This document shows, piece by piece, positions 47,980-61,106 of a stretch of 64,000 nucleotides of DNA. The stretch is taken from positions 285,886 to 349,885 of the forward strand of contig KN817542.1 in assembly GCA_000827495.1 (NCBI GenBank). Reading direction: 5' to 3'. Below the pieces are notes generated by a model. It worked only from the letters and a program-made list of their open reading frames with translations. It was not told where the DNA came from and made no database searches. The stretch's first letter is position 1. Each line of letters opens with the position of its first letter. This stretch comes from Hypholoma sublateritium FD-334 SS-4. Its lineage: Eukaryota > Basidiomycota > Agaricomycetes > Agaricales > Strophariaceae. The position numbers were made by a program, and so were the translations under genes.

Positions 47980-50176
47980 GGCTAGATTATGTAACACCTG
48001 TACCACCTTTTTTCACTCTGCAATAACGTTTGTTTAGGCGCCTGCATGTCCCAAAATGGTAACAATGTCTCGATATGTATGCACCGGGACTATCAGTTAG
48101 CGATAGCGCTAGCTCTCGCTTCACCAACAAATTTTGCAATACCTACAAAAAAATTGTCAAGAACGCTGCCAAATACTGGCCATTTTTATATCTATGTATG
48201 CAGATTTGAAACTCACGGTGCTTCGCATCATTATTGTCTCCTTCCCACCACAAAAATGTGTAGTGCGTTCTTTAATTTATCTATTCTGGCTGCAAAATAT
48301 TTCTGTCGACCAAGATCCGCGGCTCCGCCCATGATATTTTCCCTCGAAATAGGAGCATCTATTCTTGTGTAGTTGAAATCCCGGCTGGTCTCGATTCTTG
48401 CTGCATACATAGTCGGACTGGCACGGAGTATTGAGCGCTGAGCGCCGAGCCTTGACAAGCTTCTTGAAGTCAGCGACGTCACGGCCTTTGGTATTCTTGA
48501 AGCTGGTACTAACATCCTGGCAAACCCCGCAACCCGTTCGTCCGAATTCGCTCCAAAACATCAGCAAAAGATGAAGATCAGAGTTGGACTGTTGTGGTAC
48601 GCCTTTCCTCCGCAAACTGTTTTATTTTAGTAAACATCTAAATTCAATACGAATTCTCCAACAAACCATACTTGGTCCACGGCATCAGCGCAGTGCGAGA
48701 CTATGTACCCTGTCAGTGTCCTTGTGCTTGGGATGTTCTTATGTCTTCTTTACTTCGCGCCACTTACAATCACGGTCGCATGCTAATTTTATAGTATGGA
48801 TGAGCTTGAATTAGATGAGCGTCCTTCGTGACGCAGATGGCACTGCTCATGTCACTTGCCGACATCGCACGTTTTGGCACACACTGTCCGGCCCTATGTG
48901 GTGCGGGGTTTTGATTTGGTTTTGATGCTATTAATTCCTGCACGGATTCGAATGGTGCGCCATATGGTGCAGACGACACAGCGCATACACGTTCCTGTCA
49001 TGCTTTGATTGTATTTCGCGGAGGTTCTTGCATTTTAGTGGTCCTCCACAGGAGGTCCCAGGTAGGCCCTGCGAATGCCCCCGGCTCGAGGAATACAATT
49101 CAGGGAAAGTTTTGAATATTCCTCGAACGAACGTTCTGATGTTGAAAAGAAGCAATACGCGCGCTTGTCGCCTGAAAGGCACGGGGCCATTGCCTATACA
49201 TTGGGGTCCATTGGGGTGCGGTGTTAAATATAACACTGAGATGGCCGATTTTCCTGCGTCATGGGCCTGTACGTATAGCTGTAGCAATGCCGAGGCCGGC
49301 GGTACTGGCCCCTCAGTGAGATTGCTTGGTGATTGTGCAGGAGGGCGTACACACGCGGAACTCCTCCTAAGCACAAGTCCAGGGCTTAATGGCTGCCCAG
49401 ATATGTCTTGCTCGCCTTGTGTTGGCCTTGTGTGGATAACGTTAATCACTCGCCGCGCGAAGAGTGCGCGCACATACATGGTTTTGTTAAACATTTTATC
49501 GGGTATCCGGCGCTGACGCGCGACCATAGCCTCGGGCTTTTCTCGCACCCAGGCGCCAAGTGCCGCGCAGTGGGAAGGACACATGCGGAGCATCAGCGCT
49601 GGTGGGAGGGGAACCAGCCGCATGCCACACGGGCGGCCCCAGCGACCGCGCTCTCGGTCCATGGTGGGAGGCGCCCATTTGTCCGTAGTCGTCCGTTGCA
49701 TGTGCGACCGAGCTATCAATGGAAATTTCTTGCGAATGTCTTGCTGCTATTTTCCTCTGCGCAGAGCACGCGCCGCGTCATGTCCATGTGCGTCGGAATT
49801 GCGGGAGGCGTGCGCTGCGGTCTCTGTGATTGAATACGTCGATTTTGACTCGAGTTCTAAGTAAAGATCGAAGCACGGCGTAAACATGCGGTATTTGGAC
49901 TGGGTGCAGCGTGCAGCACGGCGGTGTCGAGTGCTGCTATCATACATTACGGAAGGCAATCAATGTCGCTATTGAGAGCACACGGAAACCGCGTTTCATT
50001 CCGGGCTGTCAGGAGAACGCATGTCGTGGTGACCGTGGTGGTGTGGATGAGAGCCCCGAAGACAGCCGTCGGACGACGCCTGCAGGCCACACGACCCTGG
50101 GCACGTGCACGGGCCATAAGTTGAACTTGCGCTGCTCAAATACGCCTCTCTCTTCCAAACCGCCATCATCCTGCCC
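47980..50176. other. Long interval with overlapping unassigned frames
   Basis: About 2.2 kb without a supported gene. Between 48931 and 49719 the minus strand is open for 262 codons and the plus strand for 162 codons (49028-49516). Neither resembles a known family or has a clear intron pattern. The right end should contain the LC8 promoter. Confidence 0.45.
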
Positions 50177-50678
50177 ATGCCCGCCAAAATGGACCAGCCC
50201 ACCTCCGCCACAGATTCCCAGACCGCGCCTAGAGACGGCAATCTCGCGGGCATCGCCCCCAAAGCCATCATAAAAAACGTTGACATGAGCGAGGAGATGC
50301 AGCAGGAGAGCGTCGACATTGCGTCGGCTGCTCTCGAGAAGTACAACATCGAGAAGGATATTGCTGCGCAGATCAAGAAGGAGTTTGACCGACGACATGG
50401 CCCGACATGGCATGTCGTCGTTGGAAAGAACTTTGGCAGTTATGTCACTCACGGTATGTCCTCATGCATCTTTTCCGCCACCATCGCGCCGTCCATCGCG
50501 CAGTCCGACGCGTCTGTGGGCGCGTTTCGCTCTCCTGAGCGACTTCGCTATCACATCTCATCGGCCGTTAAGCTAAAAATATATCCGCAACCTTTTCGCT
50601 CATATGACCTCCATAGAAACCAAACATTTCATCTACTTCTATGTCGGAACGCTTGCCATTCTCATCTGGAAGTCATAA
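50177..50678 (+). CDS. DYN2: Dynein light chain LC8 type
   Basis: LC8 is a small dimeric hub that binds dynein intermediate chain and many other partners. Two exons, split by a 163-nt intron (50454-50616), give 112 residues. The core matches the family closely: [53 protein letters not shown], then [20 protein letters not shown]. The first about 36 residues ([20 protein letters not shown]...) extend beyond the usual 89-residue protein. An internal methionine at MSEEM could be an alternative start. The intron is longer than most in the window. Confidence 0.95.
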
Positions 50679-51026
50679 ACACCACACTGTATACCACTCA
50701 TGTCAGAGCTGCTGCGGGATTGGAGACCATGGACACTTCACCGCTCTGTTGGGTCATGTTAGGAGATAGATCGAGACCGGAGATTTCTCGACGCATACGC
50801 ATTTCGGCTACTGTAAAAGCTTTCTTTATATTATATCGTTTCTCTTGCTGAACCACTGCCCATCTATTTTGAGAGTACAACGTTCGAATAACAGCAATTA
50901 ATGAATGAATGAACGTGAGTATAGTAAAAAATAGTACATGTGCTAATAGGCTGTGCAGAGATATACAAACGCTCGAAATATCGATACATGGGATTTCATC
51001 CTTCCGCTGCTTTCACCGCGCGGAAC
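50679..51026. other. Intergenic stretch between convergent gene ends
   Basis: About 350 bases, AT-rich, with no gene seen. It holds the 3' ends of LC8 and the Axl2-like gene. Confidence 0.5.
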
Positions 51027-54005
51027 TCACCGCTTTCCAACAACCTCAATGATCACACTCGCTGCACAGGTCCCATCATGCTCTGCATAGATCCCCACCG
51101 TCATTTCTCCGATATCCCGGGGCGTTGGCACCCCAGACAGTTCGATCACGCCCTTCGCCGAAATCCCGCTCAGATCAAGCTGCACAAACTTCGGGAGGGC
51201 CTGCCCAGACGTCAGCTTGACGTGATACCCCTTAGCCTTAGCCGCCCCCGCACGGCCAGGCACCGGCACGCGGAACTTGAAGCGCTCGCCCGCGCGCAAC
51301 AGCACCTTCATCGCGCCGTCGCTCTCCGCACCCGAGCGGCCGGACGACTCCAGCGACGTGAATGATGAGCGCAGGTTCGACGTCGCGGGCGACGACCCGT
51401 TGGCGCCCGCGTCGGCGCTGCGCTTCACGGTCAGCTGGTCCACGCCGAGCGCGCGCACGTAATGCATCCCCATCGACAGCTCATCGCCCGTGCTGCTGCG
51501 CTTCACCGTGGGCGCGCCGGCGAGCTCGACGATCGCGCCCGCGTCCTGTGAGTCGACCTTGCAGACCTTTGCGCGCTGGCTGGTGATGCGGTTGCCTGCG
51601 AAGCCGCCGCCCTGTGGTGCGGGCACGCCCATGGCGACGATCTGCGGCATGGGCACGGGCACCCGCGTCGAGTTCGTGAACGGCACCAGCCGCGGTTTCG
51701 TGTGCGGTCCCATGGCCATATCTACCACTGATTCACCTTCGCCCGAGAGCCCGCTCTGTAAGCTTGTTCCCCTGGTAGAAAAAAATCATCAGGAGTGCTG
51801 GCATACTGGTATGGAAAATCAATCTCACCCTATCGATCCGGTAGACGCCTGTCTAACCAGCAGCCCTTCCCCAAAGTGAACCTGCGCAGCATGTTTGGGC
51901 GGCGCAAAGTCGGCGCGTCGGCGCGGGATGGAGTGCTCCCCCGTCGACGCCGACGGCGATCCAGTCAGAAACGTGCTCGCCGGGCGGCTGGGCGGGAGGA
52001 TTGAATCATCGCCCAAATTTGAGGGTGATGCGTCGCCGCGGTTGCCCATAGCCGCGGCCCCAGTCCCTGTTGTCCGCGTTGTCGCGACCAGGATCGGCTT
52101 GCCAATGACCAGCTGGGCGGCCGGGCGCTGCGGCGCGCGCTGCCGCCTCACGCTATATTTGTCGCTGACCTGCCTCACCGTCTCCTTGATACGCGCGAGA
52201 AATTCCTTTTTGCTCATCACGCCGCCCGCCTCGACGTCGTACTGCGTGTGGTGCGGGTGCGGTGCGTCGGCGTCCTCCTGCTGGCTGCGCTCCGAGACGC
52301 GGTGCAGCCCCAGGCCGAGCGGGCTGGGCACCGGCAGCCCGTCCATCGTCTTGTCCGCGTCTACTTGAGCGTCCGGATCGAAGACCTTGTCCACGCGCTC
52401 GATGACCCTCGTCCCGCGGGGGCTAAGGGTGAGGCCGTACCACCGCCGGTCCTTCTCGCTCCAGGCGATCCGTCCCTCCTCGCCCAGCACCGCTGTGTCT
52501 GGGACACGCGAGCAGCGGCGCACGATAGCGAAGATGCCCGTTAGGAGACAGAGACCGCCAATGATCCCGAAGGTCAACACGAGGCCCAGTACGAGGCGCC
52601 TGTGCGCCTCTGTCGCGAGACCGCTGGGGTACGACGGCGAGAACGACTGGTTGTTGCCAGTGCCCGGCACATAGATATCCATGGAAGTGTGCGACGTCGA
52701 GTGGGTGACGTGCGAGTACGCAGTGAACGTGACGGTGATATGGTCCACCGGTGAGGTATATTTAATCGGAATGCTGCCAGTCAGCTTAGTGCTATCTGCG
52801 TCGTACCGCATGAAATTCGCTGCAGTGATAGGCGACCACGTTGCGGTAACAGTTGTCTCATTAGAACCCGGGTTGGCAGTGAGCGAGAACCAGTCTTTGA
52901 GCGTAAAGTCAACATCATCGCCTTTGGAGATATTCAGAGCAGGCAGGACCGGATCTGCAAAGAAAGACTCGACCATCGCCAGCGATACATGCGTCTGCAT
53001 AGTCTGGTTAAAGACCGTCGTCAGATTCACAGGCAGAATAGGATTCGGGTCCGTGGTATTTCCCGGCGTGCCAGAGAGCGTCCGGCTGGGGGCGTCATAG
53101 TGCAGCCAGCTATACGCCGAGACATCGACAAACAACGAAGAGATATTCGACGGCTGGATATTGTCGCCGTCCACAAGTATACCCGTAAAGTCCACCGGCG
53201 ACAGTAAGCTAACGAGGAACTCGTCCGCGGTCGTGACATTGATCGTCGGCAGCGAGTCCCGTACGGCCGACAGCTCGTGGTCCGCGAGCACCACCGTGAA
53301 GGGCAGCGTCGCCGCGGTGTACCCCTCCTGGTCCGACGCGTGCAGGTTGAACGCAAGCGTGAGCGGCTGCGTGACCTGGTCGGGCGGCGGGACGACGCCG
53401 TCGAGCGTGACCGTCTTCGAGTTGAACGTCATGTAGTCCGGGATGCTCGAGCCGTTCGCGAGGCGCAGCTCGTAGAACACGTCCCGCCCTTCCGGGAGCA
53501 CGTACGTGTCGCTCTCGAGCCCGACGCTGAACGACCACTTGCGTGGGACGCGCACCGTTGGATCGGGCGTGCCTATCGCGGAACCCGCCTGCAGGAAGAA
53601 GATCGACGAGAGCGAGCTGCTGTTCGGCGCGAACTGCTGCGAAAGCGGGAGATTCAGCGTCGGCGGGGGCGCGTCTGTGACGCAGAGGCTGAAGCGGGAG
53701 GAGACGGAGGAGCCCGTGCCGTGCGCGGTGACCGTGATGTCTGGATAGCCCGTGTCGTTGGCGGACGGCGTACCGCGGAACGTCCGCTGGTCAGCATCAA
53801 AGGTCAGCCAGGCGGGTAGCGCAGAGCTGCTGTAATTAAGTTGGCCGTCCTCAGAGCAAAAGGTGCCAGACGAGAAGGTCCAGGAATACGGCTGATTGAC
53901 CCTCGCGACAGCCGGGAGCTGGTCGTCTAGAGATTCGACGACATCGACCGAGGCGAACACAGAAGGCACCAGCAAGACAAAGAAACAGAAAAGAATGAAA
54001 GTCAT
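51027..54005 (-). CDS. AXL2: Axl2-like cadherin-fold transmembrane protein
   Basis: Axl2 is a plasma-membrane landmark for axial bud site selection in yeast. Related proteins in hyphal fungi mark growth or septation sites. Two exons (intron 51772-51828) give 973 residues. The start MTFILFCFFVLLVPSVFA is a signal peptide. The ectodomain has dystroglycan/cadherin-like repeats, seen in the recurring pattern LPAWLTFDADQRTFRGTP, IPDYMTFNSKTVTLDGVVP, SWLHYDAPSRTLSGTPG and NFMRYDADSTKLTGSIP. It has several N-glycosylation sites. One membrane helix follows (LVLGLVLTFGIIGGLCLLTG). The cytoplasmic tail includes WSEKDRRWYGLTLSP and ends in ASVIIEVVGKR. The repeat pattern makes the family call firm; the exact role is inferred. 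Confidence 0.88.
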
Positions 54006-54354
54006 AGGATCTTGTGTTGGGCGAGAAAGCGTATACTACGAACCGAGGGACAGGTCGGCCAGCGAGTCTACGAGGAGCAGATGCAGGCGCAGTGCCAAGC
54101 GCGCACGCCCGATCTACCTCGCACAATCAACACACCACAACATCGCCCCGCGCCTACGGCATCAGTCAATTATTCATCTCGGGCGCGACTACGTACGCCA
54201 ATTTGGTATTCTATGGCAGCATCAGCGAGTGTACTGCTGAAGACGTGGAAATCATAATGTGGGAATCCATGGGACAGGTAAAGTAGGAGACGGAGAAAAG
54301 GAAAGCAGTGTGATAGTAAGAAAGAAATGACATGATCGTAGACAGATTAGATCT
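54006..54354. other. Short intergenic stretch
   Basis: About 350 bases between the start of the Axl2-like gene and the stop codon of KAP123, both on the minus strand. It should contain the Axl2-like promoter and the KAP123 3' UTR. Confidence 0.5.
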
Positions 54355-57300
54355 CTAAGCTGAAGGGAGGAAGGCGCCCAGGCCGGCTGCCTGTATTTTA
54401 GCTGGCTCCTCACGGTTGATCAGCTCGAGAAGGTGGCTGAGCTCCCCGCGAATGTCATCGGAAATCTGGTCCGCGTTCTTGGGGTCGAGTATGTACGCGA
54501 ACGCAGGCAGGAGGCGGTCAATGAAGGGATACAGGGCAGCGCCGTTCGTCTTGAACAGGAGGAACAAAGCGCGGAACACGGGGCCGTTCTCGAGGAAGTC
54601 GTTCTTCAGCGGCAGCGCGGCGGTGAAGATGGGCAGGACCTGTTCTAGTGGAATGGCAGCCGTGTTGCGGAGGATGAGGCGGGCGACAGCACCGCAGGCG
54701 TTGTCCTTCGCGTTCAGGCGGGCAGAGGTGGCGTTCTCAGGGACGACGAACAGAGGCTGGAGAGCGCCGAGGAGCTGGAAGTATTGTGGGGAGAGGTCGA
54801 GAGTGGAGTTCTCAACGAGGAGGCCAGTGGCAAAGGCGGCGTTGCTAAGGACCTCGCTCTCCTCATCACCGAGGGCACGGTAGAAGAGCTCAAGCAGCTG
54901 CTGGGTATATGGGGTGATGGATCCCTTCATTCCAGCGATTATCTCGGCAAGGCAGCCAATGGCGGCGGAACGATCACCGAGCGAACGACTCTTCTTCTGA
55001 TGGATGAGATGTTTGGATTAGCTCCAAGAAATTTGAATAGGAAAAATAAATAGACATACGTAGTATTTGGAGACGAGAGGGAAGAAGGTGATGAAGGCCT
55101 GGTTGAAGTCAGAGCCGAAGGCGTTGGCCAACGAGGCAACGAGGTCGCCAGCGGAGGAGATCAGCACCGAGTCGTATTCAGCCTGGTCTTCGGGGGCCTC
55201 CTCATCCTCATCCTGGTCAGGATCTTGTTGGCAGAACGCCTTTTGTTCGAGGATCTGCATGGCGATGCTGCAGATGGTATCGTAGTCTAGTGGGGCAGAT
55301 GTCAGTAGTTGTTGTGCTGCGACGGAGAAAACAACACATACTACCAGTGACGAAATTTGGGCCGATCTTGTTGATGGTCTCGGCGAGGCCGATGCACAGG
55401 GAAGCAGCGACAGACCTAAGGCAAGACGCAATGGTCAAAATCATTCTCGACATCGGTTTCGGGAGTCGACTCACTTGTTGTCCTCGGTTTCGTACATCTC
55501 AAGGAGGGGAGTGAGCGCGTGGCTGATGAGCTCACGGACCTGAGGGTTCAAAACAGTAGGCTGAATAGCGCATTGGCATCAGTCCCATGCACCAGTAACA
55601 CGCAACGAAAAACTCACCGAGTTAGCACCCGCAACCCACTCCTCGTGCTCGCTCAAATCGTAGAACGTCCTGACGATCTCCAACAACGAATCAGTCGCAC
55701 TCTTCCTGATGCCCTCGTAGTAGTGGGGCAGGAGGGCGATGAGCTCGAGCGTGCAGGACTCGACGAAGGGCAGGAAGTGGATCTGGGTCGCGGCGAAGAG
55801 CGAGCCGATGGTGTCGGCCGCGATCTCCTTCTCGACGGCAATGGCGCTGTTGACGTCCATCATCTTCTCGACATCGATGTCCTCGAGCTCGATGGAGGGG
55901 TTTCCGTTGATGTCAATCTCTTCGCCGACGGTGATAGCGTTGGCAGGCGAGGACCCGGAAGCGAATGCGCTGGCGGCATCGGCGACAGAGACTGGGCGAA
56001 ACAAATGAGCAACGATAAACAAAACAATAAAACATGAACTAAAAAAACTTACTCTCGAGGGAATCTTCGCCTTGCTCAGCCTGCTTACAGCTCGCAAGGA
56101 GCGGGGGTACGACCTGGCCCAGGTACGGCGCGAATTCCTCGCCAAACACACGGGCCATGACGCCGAAGAACAAGAAGCTGCACTCGCGGAGGCGCGCGCT
56201 GCCCATCTCGCAACCCTGGAACGCGTGCTTCATCATCTCGGGGAAGTAGAGGCGGAACACCTCCTTCCCAACCGCCTCGGCGAACGTGCCGATGGCGTCC
56301 ATGGTGATGCCGCGGAGCTCAGTCTCCTCGCCCTCAGCGGTGAGAGTCAGGAAGGTCGCGAGGTGGTTCATGGTCGGCTGGAAGTAGGGCAGGAAGCGCT
56401 CCTTGGAGGCGTGTGCGGCGCTGCCGATGGCACCGGTGACGACCGACTTGACGGCGATGGGGGCGGTCTCGAGGAGGCCGGCAAGGCGCTCCATGATGAG
56501 CTGCAGGTAAAGCTCGATGGTATCGTGGAGGATCTCCAACAGGGCATCGAGCGCGGTGCATGCAGTGCGCTGGGTGAGGGGGTCGTTGATAAGGTTCATG
56601 ATGCTCTAAAACTTGCTTCAATATATGTTACATGCAAATAAAGAAAAACACGTACGGGAACAAGAACGGCGTGCTTGGGCGCACACTCATCCTCAAGCCA
56701 TTCACACAAGCAGCTGACGGCGATACAGGTAGCTTTCCTGACGGTGGCATCGGAATCCTGGAGACCAGCCTCGATGATGGGCCAGACTTGGCCCATGAGG
56801 GGAGTCATGTACTCGCTGCATCCCTCAACGCAAACTCCAAGAGAGAGAACGGCTCCACGACGGTGGCTCGGGTCTGGCGAAGAGAAGTATTGAACTATGA
56901 GGAGGCGGAGAGCAGGGAAGACTTGAGTAGGGGGCAAGTTGGTGGCGAGTCCATCAATGATGCGCAGAGCGGACTAGCGGATACATCAATTTTGCGAGGC
57001 AACGATATTTTAGAGCGAAAATAACATACGCGGGAAGGAGCGTCATCATCAACATCTTCTGGTTCCTCCTCGGTGGTAACGGGCATGAGGCCTTCCAAGA
57101 TGGCAGCAGCCAGGTTTTGGCTTTGGATTTTGGATTTTTTGCTGTGAAATGAATGTAAGCTACCGAGAGCATCAACATCAAAGGTGCAACTCGCTATTGA
57201 ACAGTCCAGTTCAGAGCGTTCAGAGCAAGGACGCGCAATTCGCTGTCGAAGTTACGGTTTGCACCGCACTGGAGAAGGAACTGAACTAATTCGGGAATAT

Positions 57301-58419
57301 GCTTGCCAAGAATGGGCACTTCCTAATAACCGCTATGAGCACACAGTTGAAAAGCGACGACAGGTGCATACCAGGATGAGGAGAGTCTCGAGGACATCAA
57401 AGAGTTGCCTGGCACCAGTCTCATTACCGGCCTCAACAGCCTGACCGATGACCTGGATCATAGCGGGGAGGAGAGCTTGGAAGGATTTCTGAAGGAAAAA
57501 AATTAGATGCGTTGACCGATCGACAAACATTACTCACGAGCTCGGCCTTGTCATCGGAGTCGATGTATTGAGCAATGACACCAAGAGACCTGTAAATAAA
57601 TCATTTAGACTGCGCAATGATAAAAAATAGATCATCGTACCTGACAGTGGTGATGCGGACTTCGATGCTCTCGGGGTCGACAAGGAGTCTGCCAAAGAGC
57701 TCAAAGAGCCCAGCCATATGTGACTGGAAGCCCTCGACGATACTTTCCAACACGGTGAAGAGAATGAACGATCCGACTTCGCGATGGACCACATTGGGGG
57801 AGGTCGCGGTTTGTTGCAGGAAGGGGAGCAGCTGATTCCAGCTTCCTAGCGGGACCTCAATGGTAGCAATCGCGGCAATTACGCGTGCGGCAGAGTGGCG
57901 GACGAGGTTGCTGGTGTGGATGAGAAAAGTGAAAATTTAGATAAAGGAGTGGCTCACTTGGTCTCGGCCAGGATGAGCTCAGGGAGCCTGGCCTTGATCT
58001 CTTCGCGTTCATTTTGTGCAAGGAGCGTCCATAGGTTGCCGCTGTTCTGGATGATCCGTTTCCTCAGCTCAACCGCAGCGAGTTGACGAACCTGGGATAT
58101 GTTAGTAGATTTAACGACAAATCGGCTGATCAGGACTTGCAGAATTTTCCGGGGAGCTTGCAAGGATGCTTGCGAGGGCAGAGATGCAGGCGGGGTTCTT
58201 GTAGTATTCCTGATTGAGCTGGGCAGTAGCCTGAAAGCAGAAGATGAAGTATCAGTAGATATTACGATGCGCGAAGTGTGGTGCGCACGGCTTTCAACAA
58301 GTTGGTGTCATTTGAGGTCGTCTGGAGAAGGAGATTGTGCAGTGCTTGGACATAATTAGGCTGCGGGAAGTCAGCTACAGATCTGTACTGGCTAGAAGAA
58401 GGTTTGTTCGTACATCCAT
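54355..58419 (-). CDS. KAP123: Karyopherin beta, importin-4/Kap123 type
   Basis: This nuclear import receptor carries ribosomal proteins and histones through the pore. More than ten exons give about 1,080 residues of HEAT repeats. The first exon encodes only Met-Asp; the next reads PNYVQALHNLLLQTTSND. Then come VRQLAAVELRKRII and NLWTLLAQNEREEIKARL, typical of the importin N-terminal domain. NLVRHSAARVIAAIA, VVHREVGSFILFTVLESIVE and LRIIDGLATNLPPTQVFP mark the middle. The C-terminal half contains MKGSITPYTQQLLELFYRAL and ends LGAFLPSA. An acidic loop (DIDVEKMMDVNSAIAVEKE) is present, as in Kap123. Divergent from DHODH, with 918 bases between starts. Gene identity is high; exact exon borders near 55300 and 56050 are approximate. 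Confidence 0.9.
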
Positions 58420-59337
58420 CTTTGAAGTCGTGAGGAGGGAGGGATAAGGAGAGGTGATGGGGAGGGAGGAAGAGGAGGAAGGCTAATCAGGAGCCGTACA
58501 ATTTTTTTGGTCGGCGTTGCCCGAGTTTATCTAATTCCCGATTGGGATTGACGCGTGCTGATGCTTGCCTTTGCTTGCGACCACGTCCTCCCTGCTTCAT
58601 ATGAATCATATCGCGCTCTCTGTCTATTGCAGCGCCTCGTGCAAGTCTAATATTTGCTTGCCGATGATCCTGACACTATCCTGCTCAGAATTTCGGATCT
58701 TTATCGCGTTATAAGAACGGGTTCAAGCTGCCTTGGTCCAATTGTGCCTTTTACCCTCTGCCCAGCAGCAACCACGGTATCTTTCATCGCTCCTCAGATA
58801 GGTCATAGGGCTGGGCGTCGCCCCGAGAACCGAATATTTTTTCCCTACCATCGTGTGGAATCGTTCATATTTTCTTTGCAGCGGCGTCCGGCGTGCGCAC
58901 TGCGGTTACCCTGGGGCAATAATCTTGAACAAGAAGGCGATGCGCAAGGAAACATCTTACCTCAGAATTTCCTCGCTACTTATATCATATACATAACTAG
59001 TAACCTATGTGTCGTGCGGATAATACGTATTATGTAGAAACACGTTGTACGGTAATTTTTCTCTAATTTTCACTTTGCACAGCGCATGAAACAATTTAGT
59101 CCACACGCGAAGTCTCATGGATCAGTATGTCATTGCAAAATACAGCGTCATTTTTGTAAGTCTGTTAGTGGTATGGGTATAAGCATAAAACACTTTTCTA
59201 TGAGAGCACTCAGAGCTTTGAGCTACCTCGGGATCAATCACAAGCGCGGATGCGGGCTTTGCCGGAGGCATTCGGTCTGAAATCACTGTACGTTCTCAAA
59301 CGCCTGCAACATCCAGCAGGAGGCCGTCCCGTCCAGG
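58420..59337. promoter_or_regulatory. Divergent KAP123/DHODH intergenic region
   Basis: About 918 bases between divergent start codons must contain both promoters. A 127-codon plus-strand frame at 58654-59037 is open but unlike any known protein. No distinct element was recognised. Confidence 0.45.
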
Positions 59338-60933
59338 ATGCCCCTACTGCATCCCCACCTCCCGCGCACCCTCCTCCGCGCCCGCGCGACGCGCCAGCTC
59401 TTCACCAAATCCGCCCCGGCCCCGCGCAACCCCCTGCGCACAGGGCTATACACCACCGCCTTCGTCGTCTCCGCGGGCCTCTTCACAGTATACTACTTCG
59501 ACGCGCGCAGTGCGCTGCACCGCTTCGTGCTCACGCCGCTCATCCGCAACGTGTTCGATGCGGAGACGGGGCACAAGCTCGCGGTGAAGACGCTGCGCTC
59601 GGGGCTCGCGCCGCGCGATATTGTGGCGGATGACGAGCGGCTGCGGACGGCGTTGTGGGGCGAGGCGATTAGCAACCCGGTCGGTCTTGCGGCGGGATTC
59701 GACAAGGACGGCGAGGGGATAGACGGTGCGCGCGCCCGCTAGCTGGGCTCTGTGTCTGTTCGCGGGCTGAATGTGTGGCAGGGCTGTTTAACCTGGGCTT
59801 CAGCTGGGTCGAGATTGGGAGCGTTACGCCGAAACCCCAGGTGGGTCTAGTTGTATAATCTAACTCAATGTAGTTAACGTACTGCAGCCCGGAAACCCCA
59901 AACCACGGATGTTCAGACTGGAGGAGGACGGCGCGGTAATCAACCGCTACGGCTTCCCGTCGCAGGGCGCTACGTCCGTTCTCGCCCGCCTCCTTGCGCG
60001 CATCCCCTCGTTCGGAGCGAATACAGAGAGAGCGGCACTACGGGACGACGCCATCCTCGCCATAAACCTCGGAAAAAATAAAGAGTCGCCTGCAGAGTCG
60101 ATTGACGACTTCGTCGCTGGCGTTCGTACCTTTGGGGCGTACGCAGACGTGTTGGTCGTTAATGTTTCAAGCCCCAATACACCGGGCCTTCGGTATGTGT
60201 GTGTCTCTGCATCCTTTATTTATTTCCTGACAGTTGCAGAGGCCTACAAAACAAAGATGTTCTCGAGGGACTGCTTTCAGGTGTCACGAAAGCAAGAGAT
60301 GAGCTGCCGCCTTCACCCCTGAGGCCAACACGGCCGAAAGTGGTGCTCAAAATCGCCCCGGACCTGGACGAGGCGCAAATCGTTGACATTGCGGATGTTG
60401 TCAGGAAAAGCCACATCGACGGCGTCATTGTCAGCAACACGACCATCCAACGGCCAAAATCGTTAACAAGCAGTGGGTTGCCCAATCTTCGAAAGAGATA
60501 ATAACTAACATGATTCGCAGCCAACAAAGTTGAGGTCGGAGGGCTGTCAGGACCGCCCATTAAACCGTACTCGCTTAAAGCTCTGCAAACCCTCCGCGCG
60601 AATCTGCCCTCGTCCATCCCCATCATCGGGTGCGGAGGCATCGCGTCTGGAAAAGACGCGCTTGACTATGCCAAGGCCGGCGCATCGATGGTGCAGATAT
60701 ACACGAGCTTCGGGTACGATGGCGTCGGTGCATGCAGACGCATCAAGGATGAGCTAGTGGATGAGCTTGCGAAGGAGGGCAAATCATGGGGGCAGGTTTC
60801 CGCGGAGGCCATTGAAAGACTGAGTTGGAAGGAGCCGCCGGCGGAAACGCGGGACGTGCGCCAGCTCGTCGCCGAAGCGGAGGAGCTGAAGGTGCTGCTG
60901 GACAAGCTCGGAGAAAAGATGGAAAGCGAGTAG
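59338..60933 (+). CDS. DHODH: Dihydroorotate dehydrogenase, mitochondrial class 2
   Basis: The enzyme oxidises dihydroorotate to orotate in pyrimidine synthesis, passing electrons to ubiquinone at the inner mitochondrial membrane. Five exons are joined by short introns. The N-terminus has an arginine-rich presequence ([20 protein letters not shown]) and a membrane helix ([16 protein letters not shown]), which mark class 2. FMN-site motifs follow: [39 protein letters not shown] and [24 protein letters not shown] contains the catalytic serine used by class 2 (class 1 uses cysteine). [10 protein letters not shown] and [20 protein letters not shown] complete the barrel, with [11 protein letters not shown] near the end. 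The tail after about residue 430 is acidic and extends beyond the core. Confidence 0.95.
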
Positions 60934-61106
60934 TAGACATGTTCGGAAATAGATGCGGAGACATGACCTAATCGGGCCGTGCGCCTCCTGAGACGATCAG
61001 ACCCCCCTTTGTCCTCTGCAATATCCGTCTGATTTGTGTCGACAATTTCTGCGCAATTTCACTGGCTGTTGCCTAGTTTTTGAATTTCAAATATACCCCC
61101 GAGGGT

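Noticed and set aside
58654..59037. 127-codon plus-strand frame upstream of DHODH
   Set aside because: It has an unlikely composition, no recognised domain, and lies in a divergent promoter region.
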